Below, one piece after another: positions 10,152 to 21,280 of a DNA stretch of 64,000 nucleotides (within the stretch, counting starts at the first letter, position 1; each line of letters opens with the position of its first letter). Below the pieces are notes generated by a model that saw only the letters and a list, made by a program, of their open reading frames with translations, ran no database searches and had not been told where the DNA came from. A program made the translations under genes and the position numbers. This stretch comes from Methanolobus sp. (lineage in GTDB: Archaea > Halobacteriota > Methanosarcinia > Methanosarcinales > Methanosarcinaceae). The stretch lies in the NCBI GenBank assembly GCA_029762595.1, contig JARVGJ010000006.1, positions 47,897 through 111,896 on the forward strand, given 5' to 3'.

Positions 10152-11065
10152 TCACGTTTTAATAACTTGCATGCCTGGCATATGTCGTCTGTACATGCCT
10201 GTTTGCATATGGTACACTTTGATAGGCCTTCCTGTGGGAATTCTCGCCCCAGGATACCTGAGATCTTGTCAAAACCACTCAGCAAGGCATATTTTGTGCC
10301 CGGATGCCTTACTTCGAATTCATTGAGCATGACTCTTATTTCCTGTCTCATTGCTTCATGCGCATAAGGACATCCGCCAAAACCCAATGGCAGATCGTGA
10401 AGGTAGGCATAGAGCGCAACTTCTTTCTCTGGAATATTCCTCAGAGGTTTCATCCTTAATACAAGTCCTTCCAACTCTTTTGGTGGGGCTAACCTTACCA
10501 TGCGTGATACATCACCTTTAAGGTGATTCAAAAGGATGGTTTGGGCCTCATCGTCAAGATTATGGCCTATAGCTAGTTTTGTAGCTCCGATTTCCAGTGC
10601 TATTTTGTTCAGCAGGGATTTGCGCAGCACTCCACAATAACTGCAAGCTCCCTTTTCCCTTTGCATTGGTGCTATCTTATCCATAGTGGTGCCATATTCA
10701 TCCCTGAATGAGCGTACAATGTGCCTGATTCCAAGTCTTTCGGTGAGTTCCTTTGCAGAACTGATCGTATCAGGCCTATAGCCGTCAATCCCCTCATCAA
10801 TGGAAATTCCCACAAGTTGTATATCTGGTCTCTTGCCAAATATTTTGTCCAATATGTGAAGAGTGGTACTGCTATCCTTTCCACCACTAAGCCCCACTGC
10901 AATGACTTCGTTCCTTTTGATCCTGTAATGCTTCCTTATGGTATGTTTTATCTTTCGCTCCACATCTTCTATGAAATGTTTTTTGCATAGGTGCATGCCT
11001 GAATATTTCTGGAAGATTATGGCATCACTGTTACATTTATTGCATTTTATCGTTTTTGTTCCCAT
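10145..11065 (-). CDS. TtcA/NcsA-type tRNA thiolation ATPase (TIGR00269-like)
   Basis: CNKCNSDAIIF...C zinc ribbon, VGLSGGKDSSTTLHIL PP-loop, CSYCGVLRKSLLN, C-terminal CTICKQACTDDICQAC. Confidence 0.9.
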   Translation of the reverse strand: MGTKTIKCNKCNSDAIIFQKYSGMHLCKKHFIEDVERKIKHTIRKHYRIKRNEVIAVGLSGGKDSSTTLHILDKIFGKRPDIQLVGISIDEGIDGYRPDTISSAKELTERLGIRHIVRSFRDEYGTTMDKIAPMQREKGACSYCGVLRKSLLNKIALEIGATKLAIGHNLDDEAQTILLNHLKGDVSRMVRLAPPKELEGLVLRMKPLRNIPEKEVALYAYLHDLPLGFGGCPYAHEAMRQEIRVMLNEFEVRHPGTKYALLSGFDKISGILGREFPQEGLSKCTICKQACTDDICQACKLLKRDQ

Positions 11066-11197
11066 TAACGTAAGGACATGGGATATTATTATTTAAAATT
11101 GTCCTGTTTCTGTGGAGTATAAGTTCAATCTTATTCTTTTTTCAAGTAGCATTGAATAAATCAGGATCATTTATAAAAACTTAAATATCATTTGAAT

Positions 11198-11309
11198 TAT
11201 TAATTGAATGGGGCACGGTGGTACACTTAAAGTGTGCCTTTGGCATTAACTCAATTATCAACAACCAACCAACCAACCACTTTTTACTGAGGTATGCACG
11301 TGCCTTTTT
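11198..11309 (+). ncRNA. candidate structured RNA C (weaker)
   Basis: TTTATAAA at 11170-11177, GGCACG/CGTGCC closing pair (11212-11217/11299-11304) with GTGG/CCAC inside, (AACC)n loop, followed by T5. Confidence 0.3.
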
Positions 11310-11585
11310 GATAATTGTATATATAGTTTTTCTAGTTATATTGTTTTTTGTATTTATATTATCTTTTGTAGTTGTATCATATTGGCTATCATCATAGTGA
11401 CACATCAAGTTCATTGTTTTATGCCTATAATGGGAAAACGTGGCCATGTTACTATTATATATCTACATAAATATGCTTTTTCAGGTCTATTTGATTTAAA
11501 TGGAAATTTACATGCATATATGGCTTAATGAACTTGATAGACAGCACAACATCACAAGCCTTTAAAATAAAATAGAAGTAATACT

Positions 11586-12437
11586 ATGAGTGAAGAACTC
11601 TTTTACCAGAACCAGCTTCAGAATCTTGAAGACATAAAAGCAAAATATTTCATTCAGCTTGATGAGATAGAGAAACAGCGCGCAGAGATTGCTTTAAAAA
11701 AGGAACAGATAAAATCTGACGAATCCATGCTCATTGGAGAGTATCGCAAGATCCATGAGGCTAAAAAGCTAATTTCCGAGGAATATGAAAAGCTTGAGCG
11801 TGAAAATGAGTTATTGAAAGTCACAAAAAATGAATTTGAGAGGAAGAAATGTATATTTTCGGAAGAATTAAAGCAATTGGAATCACTTATCAAAAGATAT
11901 GAGCTGGATAATGAGTCTCTTCAAAAAAGAAAATCAGAACATTACAGGATACTTCGTTATCAATACGAAGAGGAAGTTGTCCTTGCTAAAAGGCAAAAGA
12001 GAATTTCAAGGAGTAGATCTCGCCTGGATAAACAAATGAAAGATATGCTCGCACAGAAAGAGGAACTTGCTTCTTATGAAATGGATATAGAAATAGGAAA
12101 CGAAAAGATAGCACGCAAACGTGAATATTTGAAACATCTTAACGATGATCTCTCTTCAATGGAAAAAGATATCCAATCCAGGGAAAAGGAACTCTCCGAG
12201 ATGGAGATAAGAACCGAGAATGAGATTGGGAAGCATGTAACTATTCATAAACAGCATCTTAATATAATCAATAAGGATTCCAGAATTGAGCAACAACTGG
12301 CTTATATCAAAGTCCTTGAAGAGGATATCTTTGAACTTAAATACAAACTTAAAATAACATCCGATGAGCTTGCACATTTGAAGCTATGTTCCAGAATATT
12401 TAAACAAACCATTGAACTTCTTTCAACTAAAGCCTAA
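11586..12437 (+). CDS. long coiled-coil protein
   Basis: 283 aa, nearly continuous heptad-like E/K/L pattern. Confidence 0.75.
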   Translation: MSEELFYQNQLQNLEDIKAKYFIQLDEIEKQRAEIALKKEQIKSDESMLIGEYRKIHEAKKLISEEYEKLERENELLKVTKNEFERKKCIFSEELKQLESLIKRYELDNESLQKRKSEHYRILRYQYEEEVVLAKRQKRISRSRSRLDKQMKDMLAQKEELASYEMDIEIGNEKIARKREYLKHLNDDLSSMEKDIQSREKELSEMEIRTENEIGKHVTIHKQHLNIINKDSRIEQQLAYIKVLEEDIFELKYKLKITSDELAHLKLCSRIFKQTIELLSTKA

Positions 12438-12510
12438 AGGGTATATATAATACAGGCAGCAAACTTTGATGATTTTTTATTTCTGATCGGTATATTGTTT
12501 GTGCGTACCT

Positions 12511-15141
12511 TTACTCTATTGTTAATTGATTCTGTTTGCCGATTGTAAAAGTAAAAGTACTCCCAGTTCCTTCTTCACTCCTGACACTTATATTTCCGTC
12601 ATGCATTTCCACAAATTGTTTAACAAGAGTAAGTCCGAGTCCGGTGCCACCGTATTTTCTTTTATTCGATGCATCGACCTGTGTGAAAGGGCTGAATATA
12701 TCTTGCAGCATATGTGCAGGGATCCCGATACCCGTATCAGATACAGAGATATGGACATGGTCATTTGTTCTGCTGGCAATAACAGAGATATTTCCTCTCT
12801 GGGGAGTGAATTTTATGGCATTGCTCAGCAAATTGAACAATATCTGTTTGAACTTAAGACGGTCTGCAAATATCTCATTTGTCCCTGTATTATTCACTAT
12901 TTCCATTTTTATATCCTTTTTGTCGGCAAGCGGGGACATGTATGTACGTAACTCATCAAATACTTCGGACAATGGGAACTTTACGCAGTCCAGCTCCATT
13001 TTACCTGCCTCCAGCTTGGACAGGTCCAGTACGTCATTTATAACGTCAAGCAGATGAGTGCCACCTTTGTTAATATGATTGACATATTCAAGCTGCTTCT
13101 CATTAAGATCTCCGAACATACCCGTACTCAGCAGGTCTGAAAATCCAATAATTGCTGTTAGTGGGGTGCGCAGTTCATGGCTCATGTTTGCAAGGAACTC
13201 TGATTTTATACGACTGTTCTCTTCAGCAAGCATCTTGGCCTGGACCAAAGAATACTCTACATTCTTTTTATCAGTAATATCACTTGCAAAGATGATAAAA
13301 ATGGTTTCGGAAAGTTTTGCAGCATCCATCTTCATCCAGAATTCTTTTCCGTTTTTTTGTATGCAAAGCAGCTCAGTACTTGCAAAACCTTTATGTTTTA
13401 CTTCATGATAGCAATGTCTTGCCCTGTTCCTTGAATCCGGAGCTACTATATCGATCGTGTTTGACCCAATTAATTCTATTTCCTGATATCCTGTGATAAT
13501 AGATGCAGTCTTGTTAACCTCCAAACAATTGCCATGCTCGTCTATTATAAAGATGCCATGTGGTGCATTTTCAATATAATTCCTGAATTTTCCCTCATTC
13601 TCTTTCAAAGCATCTTCAGCTTGTTTGCGTTCAGTGATATCATGATAATTCAGCAAAATACCTCTGATGGAAGTTTCTTCCTGAAGATTGGTACCTGTGT
13701 ATTCGATCCACTTGTAACTGCCATCCTTACAAAGATAACGCGCTTCAGAGGTAACTGTAGCTTTTTTTCTTTCAATGATTGCTGTAAATATCTCTTGTGT
13801 ACGTTTCAGATCATCTGGGTGTATATTTTCCCATAAAGGAGTACCAATGATCTCTTCTGCTTTCCAGCCAAACCATTTTTCTATGTTCGGACTTTTGAAC
13901 ATGATGTTCCAGTCCTTGTCTACAATGGCAATCACGTCGGCTATGTTTGCTATCATGGCACTCTGCTTTGCCTCGTTTTTTCTCAGAGCTTCTTCTGATT
14001 GTTTCTGTTCGGTAATATCCCTTAGCTCGACAACCCTTGCCTTTCTTCCTTTATATGGGATGTTCTTTGCCTGGATCCTTGCGGGATAAGTCGTGCCATT
14101 TTTGCGTTTTCCCATTATATCATATGGCTCTTCATTTCCTGAACTCATCTTGTTGAGGACCATACTTCGGTAATCTTCAGCGATAAGCAACAGACCTTGC
14201 ATTCCGATAAGCTCGTTATTTGGGTAGCCTGTAACTTTTGAGAGACCTTTGTTGCAGTCTATTATCGTTCCCTTGTCGTGGATGACGATCCCACCAAAGG
14301 AAGCATCGTGCAGAGTTTTAAATCTCTCTTCACTTTCTTTTAATTCATTTTTTGCCTGCTGGCGGAAAATAGCTTCTCCAATACCGTCAGCAACGACCCT
14401 GAGGAGGTTTATGTCATCTTCTTTCCATCCGCGGGCTTTCTGGCAATCATCAAATCCTACAAAACCCCACAGCTGTTGACCGACATATATCGGCAAGATC
14501 AGTATCGAAATAATTCCCTGCTCCGCAAGGATTGTCCTGTCAGGTTCCTGAAGGTCTTCAACAATATGTGCATAATGTTGTCTTGATAGCAAAAGAGGAT
14601 ACAGGCTCTGTGCTCCTTCAGTGTATGGCAGAAGTTTCAGGTCAGGATTATCTATTTGAGGTTCAATACCATCAGCAACAACTTCGTATATCTGCGACAT
14701 ACATAACCCAAATTTTGGATCATCGACATTCCTGAATATATATGATCTGCTATTGTCCACAGCTTTATGCAGTACTTTGAGTATCCGGGATAGGGTATCT
14801 TCTACATTTTCCGCCTCGAGTAAAAAACGCATACATTCAACAGTTGCAAGCTCATAGGCCAATCTGTCCCTGAGGAGTCTTTCAGCATCAATAAGTTGTT
14901 CCTGTGACTCTTTCAATTCTCTGATGCGAGGTTTTAGGTATGTGTAAAGAAGAGTGCCTGTGACCAGAACAAAGGCCCAGCCCTTATATGTCTGCAGCCT
15001 CATATATGTGTCAAGATCAGGGACAAACCATTTCAGCACAGAATCCGAAGATATTATCCAGATGCTGGCCAGAAGTAAATACAATGCAGTGGTTTTAAGA
15101 ACCAGATACCTGTCCATTTTCATATCGGAGCTTGTATTCAT
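12511..15141 (-). CDS. membrane-associated GAF/multi-PAS sensor histidine kinase
   Basis: 876 aa; TM segments at the N-terminus, GAF, PAS repeats, FLANMSHELRTPLTAIIGFSDLL H-box, DTGIGIPAHMLQDIFSPFTQ G-box. Confidence 0.95.
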   Translation of the reverse strand: MNTSSDMKMDRYLVLKTTALYLLLASIWIISSDSVLKWFVPDLDTYMRLQTYKGWAFVLVTGTLLYTYLKPRIRELKESQEQLIDAERLLRDRLAYELATVECMRFLLEAENVEDTLSRILKVLHKAVDNSRSYIFRNVDDPKFGLCMSQIYEVVADGIEPQIDNPDLKLLPYTEGAQSLYPLLLSRQHYAHIVEDLQEPDRTILAEQGIISILILPIYVGQQLWGFVGFDDCQKARGWKEDDINLLRVVADGIGEAIFRQQAKNELKESEERFKTLHDASFGGIVIHDKGTIIDCNKGLSKVTGYPNNELIGMQGLLLIAEDYRSMVLNKMSSGNEEPYDIMGKRKNGTTYPARIQAKNIPYKGRKARVVELRDITEQKQSEEALRKNEAKQSAMIANIADVIAIVDKDWNIMFKSPNIEKWFGWKAEEIIGTPLWENIHPDDLKRTQEIFTAIIERKKATVTSEARYLCKDGSYKWIEYTGTNLQEETSIRGILLNYHDITERKQAEDALKENEGKFRNYIENAPHGIFIIDEHGNCLEVNKTASIITGYQEIELIGSNTIDIVAPDSRNRARHCYHEVKHKGFASTELLCIQKNGKEFWMKMDAAKLSETIFIIFASDITDKKNVEYSLVQAKMLAEENSRIKSEFLANMSHELRTPLTAIIGFSDLLSTGMFGDLNEKQLEYVNHINKGGTHLLDVINDVLDLSKLEAGKMELDCVKFPLSEVFDELRTYMSPLADKKDIKMEIVNNTGTNEIFADRLKFKQILFNLLSNAIKFTPQRGNISVIASRTNDHVHISVSDTGIGIPAHMLQDIFSPFTQVDASNKRKYGGTGLGLTLVKQFVEMHDGNISVRSEEGTGSTFTFTIGKQNQLTIE

Positions 15142-15607
15142 TTCTCTATTTTTTCCTGATCATATGAACCCTATGCCCATTCTGGATGTTATTTGTTAAC
15201 CTATTATTGTCAGACATTTGTCTATATTCTTCTTAAGAACCTATTACTGCTATTCTTTATCTCTATGTCTTTCTTTATGTATTTTGTTTTTATGGCCGGT
15301 ATCCTGGACCTTGTCCGATTGGCCTGGTAAGTTCCATGAATATAATTGGTTTTAAGTGGTTATTGATATTTGTATATTATTCTTTGTTTTTTGATTCACT
15401 TTCTTATTTTTTAATACTGTTTCTTCTTATGTCCAATCTTACAATCCAGGATGATAATACATAAATTGATACTTAAATATATTTTATTATATGGTCAATT
15501 ATTATATATATTTGCATGGTGCTGTATACCTGTCAATATCTATATTAATTCAGTTTATCCCGTTATCAAAACCTTTATGCCCGCCCGATGAATAAGTGGA
15601 ACTAAAC

Positions 15608-16237
15608 ATGCCTGAAATCACTGAGTTTCTGTTATCGGGTATTTTCCTCGGTCTTGCTGCAGGTATCTCTCCCGGACCACTTTTGGCCATGACAGTTTCC
15701 CAAACCCTGCAGCATGGTTCAGGAGAGGGTATCAAGGTTGCATTATCTCCTTTATTAACGGACTTCTTCATTGTTTCATCGGTTTTACTGGTTCTGGTCC
15801 ATTTTGAAAGCCAGGGGTTTGCACTTGCAATTATAAGTCTGGCAGGGGCAGCTTACCTTATCCATCTTGCAATAGGCTCATTCAGAATCAGAGTTGATGC
15901 CATTAACCTCTGTCGGGAAGACAGGAATTCATTAAAAAAGGGTGTAATGGTCAATTTCCTGAGTCCCCATCCATACCTTTTCTGGATTGCCATTGGTACT
16001 CCCATACTTTTCAGGGCTATGGAAAAAGATATGGTGGAAGCAGCACTTTTCATTGTAGGTTTTTACTCCCTTCTTGTTGGTTCAAAGGTCCTTGTGGCAA
16101 TAATTGTGGGCAGGTCACGATCATTTCTAAGTAGCGATTATTATCTCTGCACAATTCGCATCATGGGACTTGTGTATATTGTATTTGCCTTATTTTTCAT
16201 AGCAGAAGGTATGAAGCAGCTAGCTTCTGATCTTTGA
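15608..16237 (+). CDS. LysE-family transporter
   Basis: FLGLAAGISPGPLLAMTVSQTLQHGSGEGIKVALSPLLTD motif; ATG at 15608 chosen over 15596. Confidence 0.85.
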   Translation: MPEITEFLLSGIFLGLAAGISPGPLLAMTVSQTLQHGSGEGIKVALSPLLTDFFIVSSVLLVLVHFESQGFALAIISLAGAAYLIHLAIGSFRIRVDAINLCREDRNSLKKGVMVNFLSPHPYLFWIAIGTPILFRAMEKDMVEAALFIVGFYSLLVGSKVLVAIIVGRSRSFLSSDYYLCTIRIMGLVYIVFALFFIAEGMKQLASDL

Positions 16238-16324
16238 GCTTTCATGGAAAACAATATAGTGGATATGATTCTGTTGATTCTGCGGTGTTTTTTTGCGTAG
16301 AAGGTTACGATTGTAATAATTCCC

Positions 16325-17041
16325 TCACTCTATTGTGCTCACAAGTTCCAACATCTCGTTTATCTCTTTGTTCCCATCAATATAGAACAGTGTACCATTC
16401 ACCGGCCCCAGCTCAACATGGTATTCACCATCCGGTACAAAGCCCATTACAATAGTGCTTGATCCATCATTCACAAAGGCCGTGACAAATCCCATAATTC
16501 TCATTCCCGAGTCTGTTGAGTTGCCGGATGCGGAGAATATTCTGACAATCGTTTCAGTACCATCGGAAAGTCTTATTTTCCTGGTAGTGCTTTCCTGCAT
16601 ATCCTCCACATTGTTATCCGCTTCTATCTCATCTATCTTTTTTTCCATTATTTTGTTTACAATTCCTGTGGGCAGTTTTACACCAGAAGGAAAAGAAAGG
16701 CGATATGTGACAATACTGGCACTCATACTCTCAGGCAAGTCTATGGAAACAGGCATATTGTTATTTTCCTTAAATTCAATGATCTGTTCATTGATCTCGG
16801 ATACCAGCCTTTCATTATGGTACTTTACAGTTGCGGAATTGAGGACCACACTTGTAGAATTGCTTATGTTTTGTTCAAACGATCTCTCTTCAAGTGATAC
16901 CTGGGTCCATCCATTGGCTAATAATGCATTCTCATCAATTGTTGCAGGTGATACAACGGGAGTTTCAAGACATCCAAAACCGGTGCAAATTACGACCAAT
17001 ACTGAGATAATGAATGAAATGTTCTTTATATACTGTAGCAA
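16325..17041 (-). CDS. hypothetical lipoprotein
   Basis: 238 aa; signal segment with lipobox-like CTGFGCLETP. Confidence 0.7.
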   Translation of the reverse strand: MLQYIKNISFIISVLVVICTGFGCLETPVVSPATIDENALLANGWTQVSLEERSFEQNISNSTSVVLNSATVKYHNERLVSEINEQIIEFKENNNMPVSIDLPESMSASIVTYRLSFPSGVKLPTGIVNKIMEKKIDEIEADNNVEDMQESTTRKIRLSDGTETIVRIFSASGNSTDSGMRIMGFVTAFVNDGSSTIVMGFVPDGEYHVELGPVNGTLFYIDGNKEINEMLELVSTIE

Positions 17042-17090
17042 GACCTCACCATGTTATCTTATGTATCTATTTATATATTAAGTCACTTGA

Positions 17091-17145
17091 AGTTAATCCT
17101 ATTAGCTTAATGCTATTGGGTTAATGCCTGTTAGGTTAATGATTA
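17091..17145. repeat. imperfect short tandem repeat (about 14-15 bp unit, ~4 copies) upstream of the CDF transporter
   Basis: AGTTAATCCTATT / AGCTTAATGCTATT / GGGTTAATGCCTGTT / AGGTTAATGATTATT. Confidence 0.6.
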
Positions 17146-17213
17146 TTGGTTCTCCTTCTTTTTTTAGATATAAAAATCATATAGTTTATATTGCTAAGGT
17201 TCAATAGTCCTAA

Positions 17214-18098
17214 TTGATGTACGACATGGATGCACGTTTCAGGAAAATCAGAAGTGTGATGATCTATGTGCTTTTCCTGAACCTGGCCGTATCCTTTGCA
17301 AAGATCGGATACGGTTATTATACAAACGTACTTAGTATGCAGTCAGATGGTTTCCATTCTCTGTTCGATGGTGTTTCCAACATTGTTGGGCTCATCGGTA
17401 TTTATATAGCAGCTAAACCCCCGGATAAAGAACATCCATACGGCCACCGAAAATTTGAAACATTTGCATCTATCATGATTGCCATGTTACTGGCATTGGT
17501 GGCATTTGAGATCGTCCACTCTGCTTTTGAACGCTTAGGGAACGACCATGTTCCGCAGGTAACTGTAATTAGCTTTGCAGTGATGCTTGGGACCATGGCA
17601 ATCAACTACGGAGTTACCACCTATGAGCGCAGGGTTGGTGAGGAAATGAGCAGTGAAGTGCTTCTGGCCGATTCAGCACACACTAAAAGTGATATATATG
17701 TCTCGATCTCTGTAATCATTGGTCTGATAGCTATCACTCTTGGCTATCCTGTTATCGATCCGCTTATCTCTATATTGATCGCCCTGGTCATATTGCGTGC
17801 AGGGGCTGAAATAATATTCCGCAGTATTTCCATCCTTTGTGATGAATCCCGTATCGATACCGATGATATCGAACAGCTTGTCTGTAGTATCGAAGGTGTG
17901 GTAGATTGCCATAATATACGCACACGTGGTCCCCCTGGCAGTGTCTATGTAGATCTGCACGTTGAAGTGGACCCTGAGATGAGCACCTATAAGTCGCATA
18001 CTATTTCTCACATTGTCCAGTATCGCATCAAGGAGAATTTTGATGGGATCGAGGATGTACTGGTGCATATAGAACCAGCCCACACGCGGTCCATATAA
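17214..18098 (+). CDS. cation diffusion facilitator family transporter
   Basis: [47 protein letters not shown] motifs; the first ATG at 17217/17223 is also possible. Confidence 0.93.
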   Translation: MMYDMDARFRKIRSVMIYVLFLNLAVSFAKIGYGYYTNVLSMQSDGFHSLFDGVSNIVGLIGIYIAAKPPDKEHPYGHRKFETFASIMIAMLLALVAFEIVHSAFERLGNDHVPQVTVISFAVMLGTMAINYGVTTYERRVGEEMSSEVLLADSAHTKSDIYVSISVIIGLIAITLGYPVIDPLISILIALVILRAGAEIIFRSISILCDESRIDTDDIEQLVCSIEGVVDCHNIRTRGPPGSVYVDLHVEVDPEMSTYKSHTISHIVQYRIKENFDGIEDVLVHIEPAHTRSI

Positions 18099-18123
18099 AT
18101 ATTATCAGGGAATGTATACGATT

Positions 18124-19221
18124 ATGCCAGGAAATACATTCGGATATTCTTTCAGGGTAACTACCTGGGGCGAATCTCACGGTAAAGCCCTGGGAGTAGT
18201 TGTTGACGGGGTGCCTGCAGGACTTCGCCTATGTGAAACCGATATTCAGAAAGACCTCGACCGGCGGCGTCCGGGACAGAGTGAAGTATCAACCCCCCGC
18301 TCTGAATCAGACACTGTTGAGATCCTGTCCGGTGTACTGGAAGGCATTACAACAGGAATGCCTGTGTCCATGATCGTACGCAACAGCAATGCAAGGTCTG
18401 ATGCATATGATTACATTAAACATATACCTCGTCCGGGTCATGCAGACCTTTCCTACTCAGAGAAATATGGCATCCGTGACCATAGAGGCGGAGGCAGATC
18501 ATCAGGCAGGGAAACCATTGGTAGGGTTGCCGGTGGAGCCGTTGCAAGAAAACTATTGTCGCTTTCAGGTATTGAGGTCTTTGCCCATGTGACAGAACTT
18601 GGAGGAGTAAAGGCAAAAAGACTTTCCTTTGATGATATTCGCACGAATGTCCATAGGAATGTTGTGCGTTGTGCCGACCCGGAGGCTTCGGAGCTGATGC
18701 TTGAGAAGGTCAATGCCGCCCGGCTTGAAGGAGACAGTATTGGCGGGGTTGTGGAAATAATTGCCACTGGTGTTCCCGTGGGTCTTGGAGAACCTGTGTT
18801 CTCAAAACTCGATGCTGATATCGCATGTGCAATGATGGGAATAGGAGCTGTAAAAGGTGTGGAGATAGGCGCAGGTTTTGCATGCTCCGGCCTGAAGGGC
18901 AGCCAGATGAACGATCCTTTCGTACTCATGGACGGTCAGGTCATTCCCGGGATGAACAATGCCGGCGGTATCCTTGGTGGTATATCCACAGGGCTACCGA
19001 TAATCTGCAGAATAGCTGTAAAACCGACTCCTTCCATTTCAAAAACCCAGAACAGTGTTGACATGGCTGTGATGGAAGAGATAGATGTCGAAATACACGG
19101 TCGTCATGATCCCACTATCCCTCCAAGAATGGTCCCTGTGGCAGAGTCCATGATGGCACTGGTGCTTGCAGACCATATGATAAGGAGCGGGAGGATAGGT
19201 TCTGATTTCCTGAAGGGATGA
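18124..19221 (+). CDS. aroC: chorismate synthase
   Basis: [34 protein letters not shown]...[56 protein letters not shown]. Confidence 0.98.
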   Translation: MPGNTFGYSFRVTTWGESHGKALGVVVDGVPAGLRLCETDIQKDLDRRRPGQSEVSTPRSESDTVEILSGVLEGITTGMPVSMIVRNSNARSDAYDYIKHIPRPGHADLSYSEKYGIRDHRGGGRSSGRETIGRVAGGAVARKLLSLSGIEVFAHVTELGGVKAKRLSFDDIRTNVHRNVVRCADPEASELMLEKVNAARLEGDSIGGVVEIIATGVPVGLGEPVFSKLDADIACAMMGIGAVKGVEIGAGFACSGLKGSQMNDPFVLMDGQVIPGMNNAGGILGGISTGLPIICRIAVKPTPSISKTQNSVDMAVMEEIDVEIHGRHDPTIPPRMVPVAESMMALVLADHMIRSGRIGSDFLKG

Positions 19222-19234
19222 TCATTCCGGTATT

Positions 19235-20161
19235 TCAGTTGACAGGCAGATATCCCACATCAGCAATGATTTGTTGTCCCTCTTCACTCAGCACAAAGCC
19301 AATAAAGTCTTTTGTGTTTTCTTCGGTATCTTTATTCGCATAATAATATAAAGATCTGGAAAGAGGATATTCTCCTTTCCTGATGGAATCAGCTTCCGGA
19401 TAGAACACTTCTCCTTCCATGACAAGACCTGCCATCTTCACACTATCATCCATGTAGGCCAGGCCAATATACCCTACAGCTGAACTATCTGATGCCACAT
19501 CCCTGACAACGGCCTCAGTGTTTGGCTCTGTGGTTGCGTATATTGTGTATTCTTTATCCAAAAGCACATGTTCCTTGAAGAATCCATATGTTCCTGAGCT
19601 GCTATCCCTTATCAGGACCTTTATGTTTTCATCACTGCCACCGACTTCCTTCCAGTTTGTGATCTCTCCGGTATAGATCATCCTGAGTTGATCCATGCTT
19701 AAGCTTTCCAGGAGATTGTCCTTATTGATGATCACTGATATTCCATCCCATGCAATTATGGTTTCGACGGGTTCAATGCCATTGCTAACAGCAGCTTTAT
19801 ATTCTGACTCTTTCATCTTGCGTGAGGCCATTGCAATCTCAACTTCGCCTTCTATAAAACTTGCAATGCCTAAAGACGACCCCCCTCCGATGACAACAAT
19901 GTTCTTCTCAGGATGCAGTTTCGTATAAGCTTCAGACTCGGCCATGGATACTGGAAGGACAGTATCAGAACCTTTAATGAATAAGGTACTTTTGACAGTA
20001 CCTGTATATGGGGTATTATCTTCTTCTGAGGGCGTAAATGAATTCATTTTTGTGTGGTCTGTAAGCACATCTTCGTCCACAGTATCTGGTTGAACGGCAA
20101 CTATTATAATTGAAATCAAGATGACTATAAAAGTAAGAAGTACTACATATTTCCGAGTCAA
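19235..20161 (-). CDS. PstS-like phosphate ABC transporter substrate-binding protein
   Basis: FIKGSDTVLPVSMAESEAYTK, VIGGGSSLGIASFIEGEVEIAMASRKMKESE, IRDSSSGTYGFFKEHVL. Confidence 0.9.
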   Translation of the reverse strand: MTRKYVVLLTFIVILISIIIVAVQPDTVDEDVLTDHTKMNSFTPSEEDNTPYTGTVKSTLFIKGSDTVLPVSMAESEAYTKLHPEKNIVVIGGGSSLGIASFIEGEVEIAMASRKMKESEYKAAVSNGIEPVETIIAWDGISVIINKDNLLESLSMDQLRMIYTGEITNWKEVGGSDENIKVLIRDSSSGTYGFFKEHVLLDKEYTIYATTEPNTEAVVRDVASDSSAVGYIGLAYMDDSVKMAGLVMEGEVFYPEADSIRKGEYPLSRSLYYYANKDTEENTKDFIGFVLSEEGQQIIADVGYLPVN

Positions 20162-20344
20162 TGAATTGAAACCCTCCTTCGGTATATTAAATGAATTTAT
20201 TATATATATAATTGCTCTACTTTAATATTAATGTGTATTATTATGGGATATATACCATTATATTTATTATTATGCAGATGTATTTAAATATAAACAGAGA
20301 AATTGTGAGGCATATACAAATTATAAATTGAAAACGGTGCATTT

Positions 20345-21280
20345 GTGAGACAAAGAATGACTATTTCTTATATGAATTCCAGATTCTATCTGCTATTTGC
20401 TTCTCTGCTTCTTTCAATTTTAATGATCACTTTCTCAAGCGGATGTTTTGAAGGAGAAGAGGCCTTAGAAGTTTCCCTAGAAGTAACAGAGATCCCAAAA
20501 AATCAGATCACTGATGAAAGGCCTGTACGTATAGGGGTTTTTTCCATGGCCTCACCAAAAACAACCATGGAATTCTACCAGGGTTTCCTTAGTTATCTCT
20601 CTGAGGATAATGGCCTTGATTTTGAACTTGTCCAGAGGGATAATCCTGCAGAGATTAACTATTTGCTTAAAAACAGATACCTTGATGCTGCTTTTGTGAG
20701 AGAGAATGATTACATGGAAGGACACGGGGATTTTGGTATGGAGGTAATGGCGGTTCCTGTTATCCATGGTGATCTGTTCTATTCCTCATATGTGATAGTT
20801 CGGTCAGATGGGAACATCAATTCACTTGAGGATTTGCATAACAAGAGGTTTGCATTCAACGCTTACCGGTTTAACAAGGGTGAGATCGTTCCCGAATACA
20901 TGAAGCCTGTGATAAATGAATCTCCGGAATCGTTTTTTTCAAGTTATATTTATAGCAACAGCCAGGACAATTTCATCGACATGGTCCTGCAGGGTTCAAT
21001 TGAAGGTGCAGAAGTTGATTGCATAATGTGGGCGTATATTGTTGAGAATTCGGCGGATCACTCATCGAACCTGAAAATCATCGATTCTTCACACCCGCAG
21101 CTTGTACCTGTTATAGCTGTCCATCCGGATATCGATAAAGAACTGAAGGGAAAGATACAGAGCTCTCTTTTAAGGATGCATGATGATCCGGAAGGAAGGG
21201 TGGTTCTGGATGACATGCATTTCAATATGTTCGTTGAAATGGAACATAGTACATATGCGTCATTTGGCAATGAATTATGA
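20345..21280 (+). CDS. PhnD/PtxB-like phosphate/phosphonate-type substrate-binding protein
   Basis: RPVRIGVFSMASPKTTMEFYQGFLSYLSEDNGLDFELVQRD, IVRSDGNINSLEDLHNKRFAF; N-terminal lipobox-like SSGCFEG. Confidence 0.85.
   Translation: MRQRMTISYMNSRFYLLFASLLLSILMITFSSGCFEGEEALEVSLEVTEIPKNQITDERPVRIGVFSMASPKTTMEFYQGFLSYLSEDNGLDFELVQRDNPAEINYLLKNRYLDAAFVRENDYMEGHGDFGMEVMAVPVIHGDLFYSSYVIVRSDGNINSLEDLHNKRFAFNAYRFNKGEIVPEYMKPVINESPESFFSSYIYSNSQDNFIDMVLQGSIEGAEVDCIMWAYIVENSADHSSNLKIIDSSHPQLVPVIAVHPDIDKELKGKIQSSLLRMHDDPEGRVVLDDMHFNMFVEMEHSTYASFGNEL

Noticed and set aside
11261-11280. (AACC)n run considered as a CRISPR-like or telomere-like repeat
   Set aside because: Only about 4 short units, no spacers and no cas genes; no CRISPR array seen anywhere in the window
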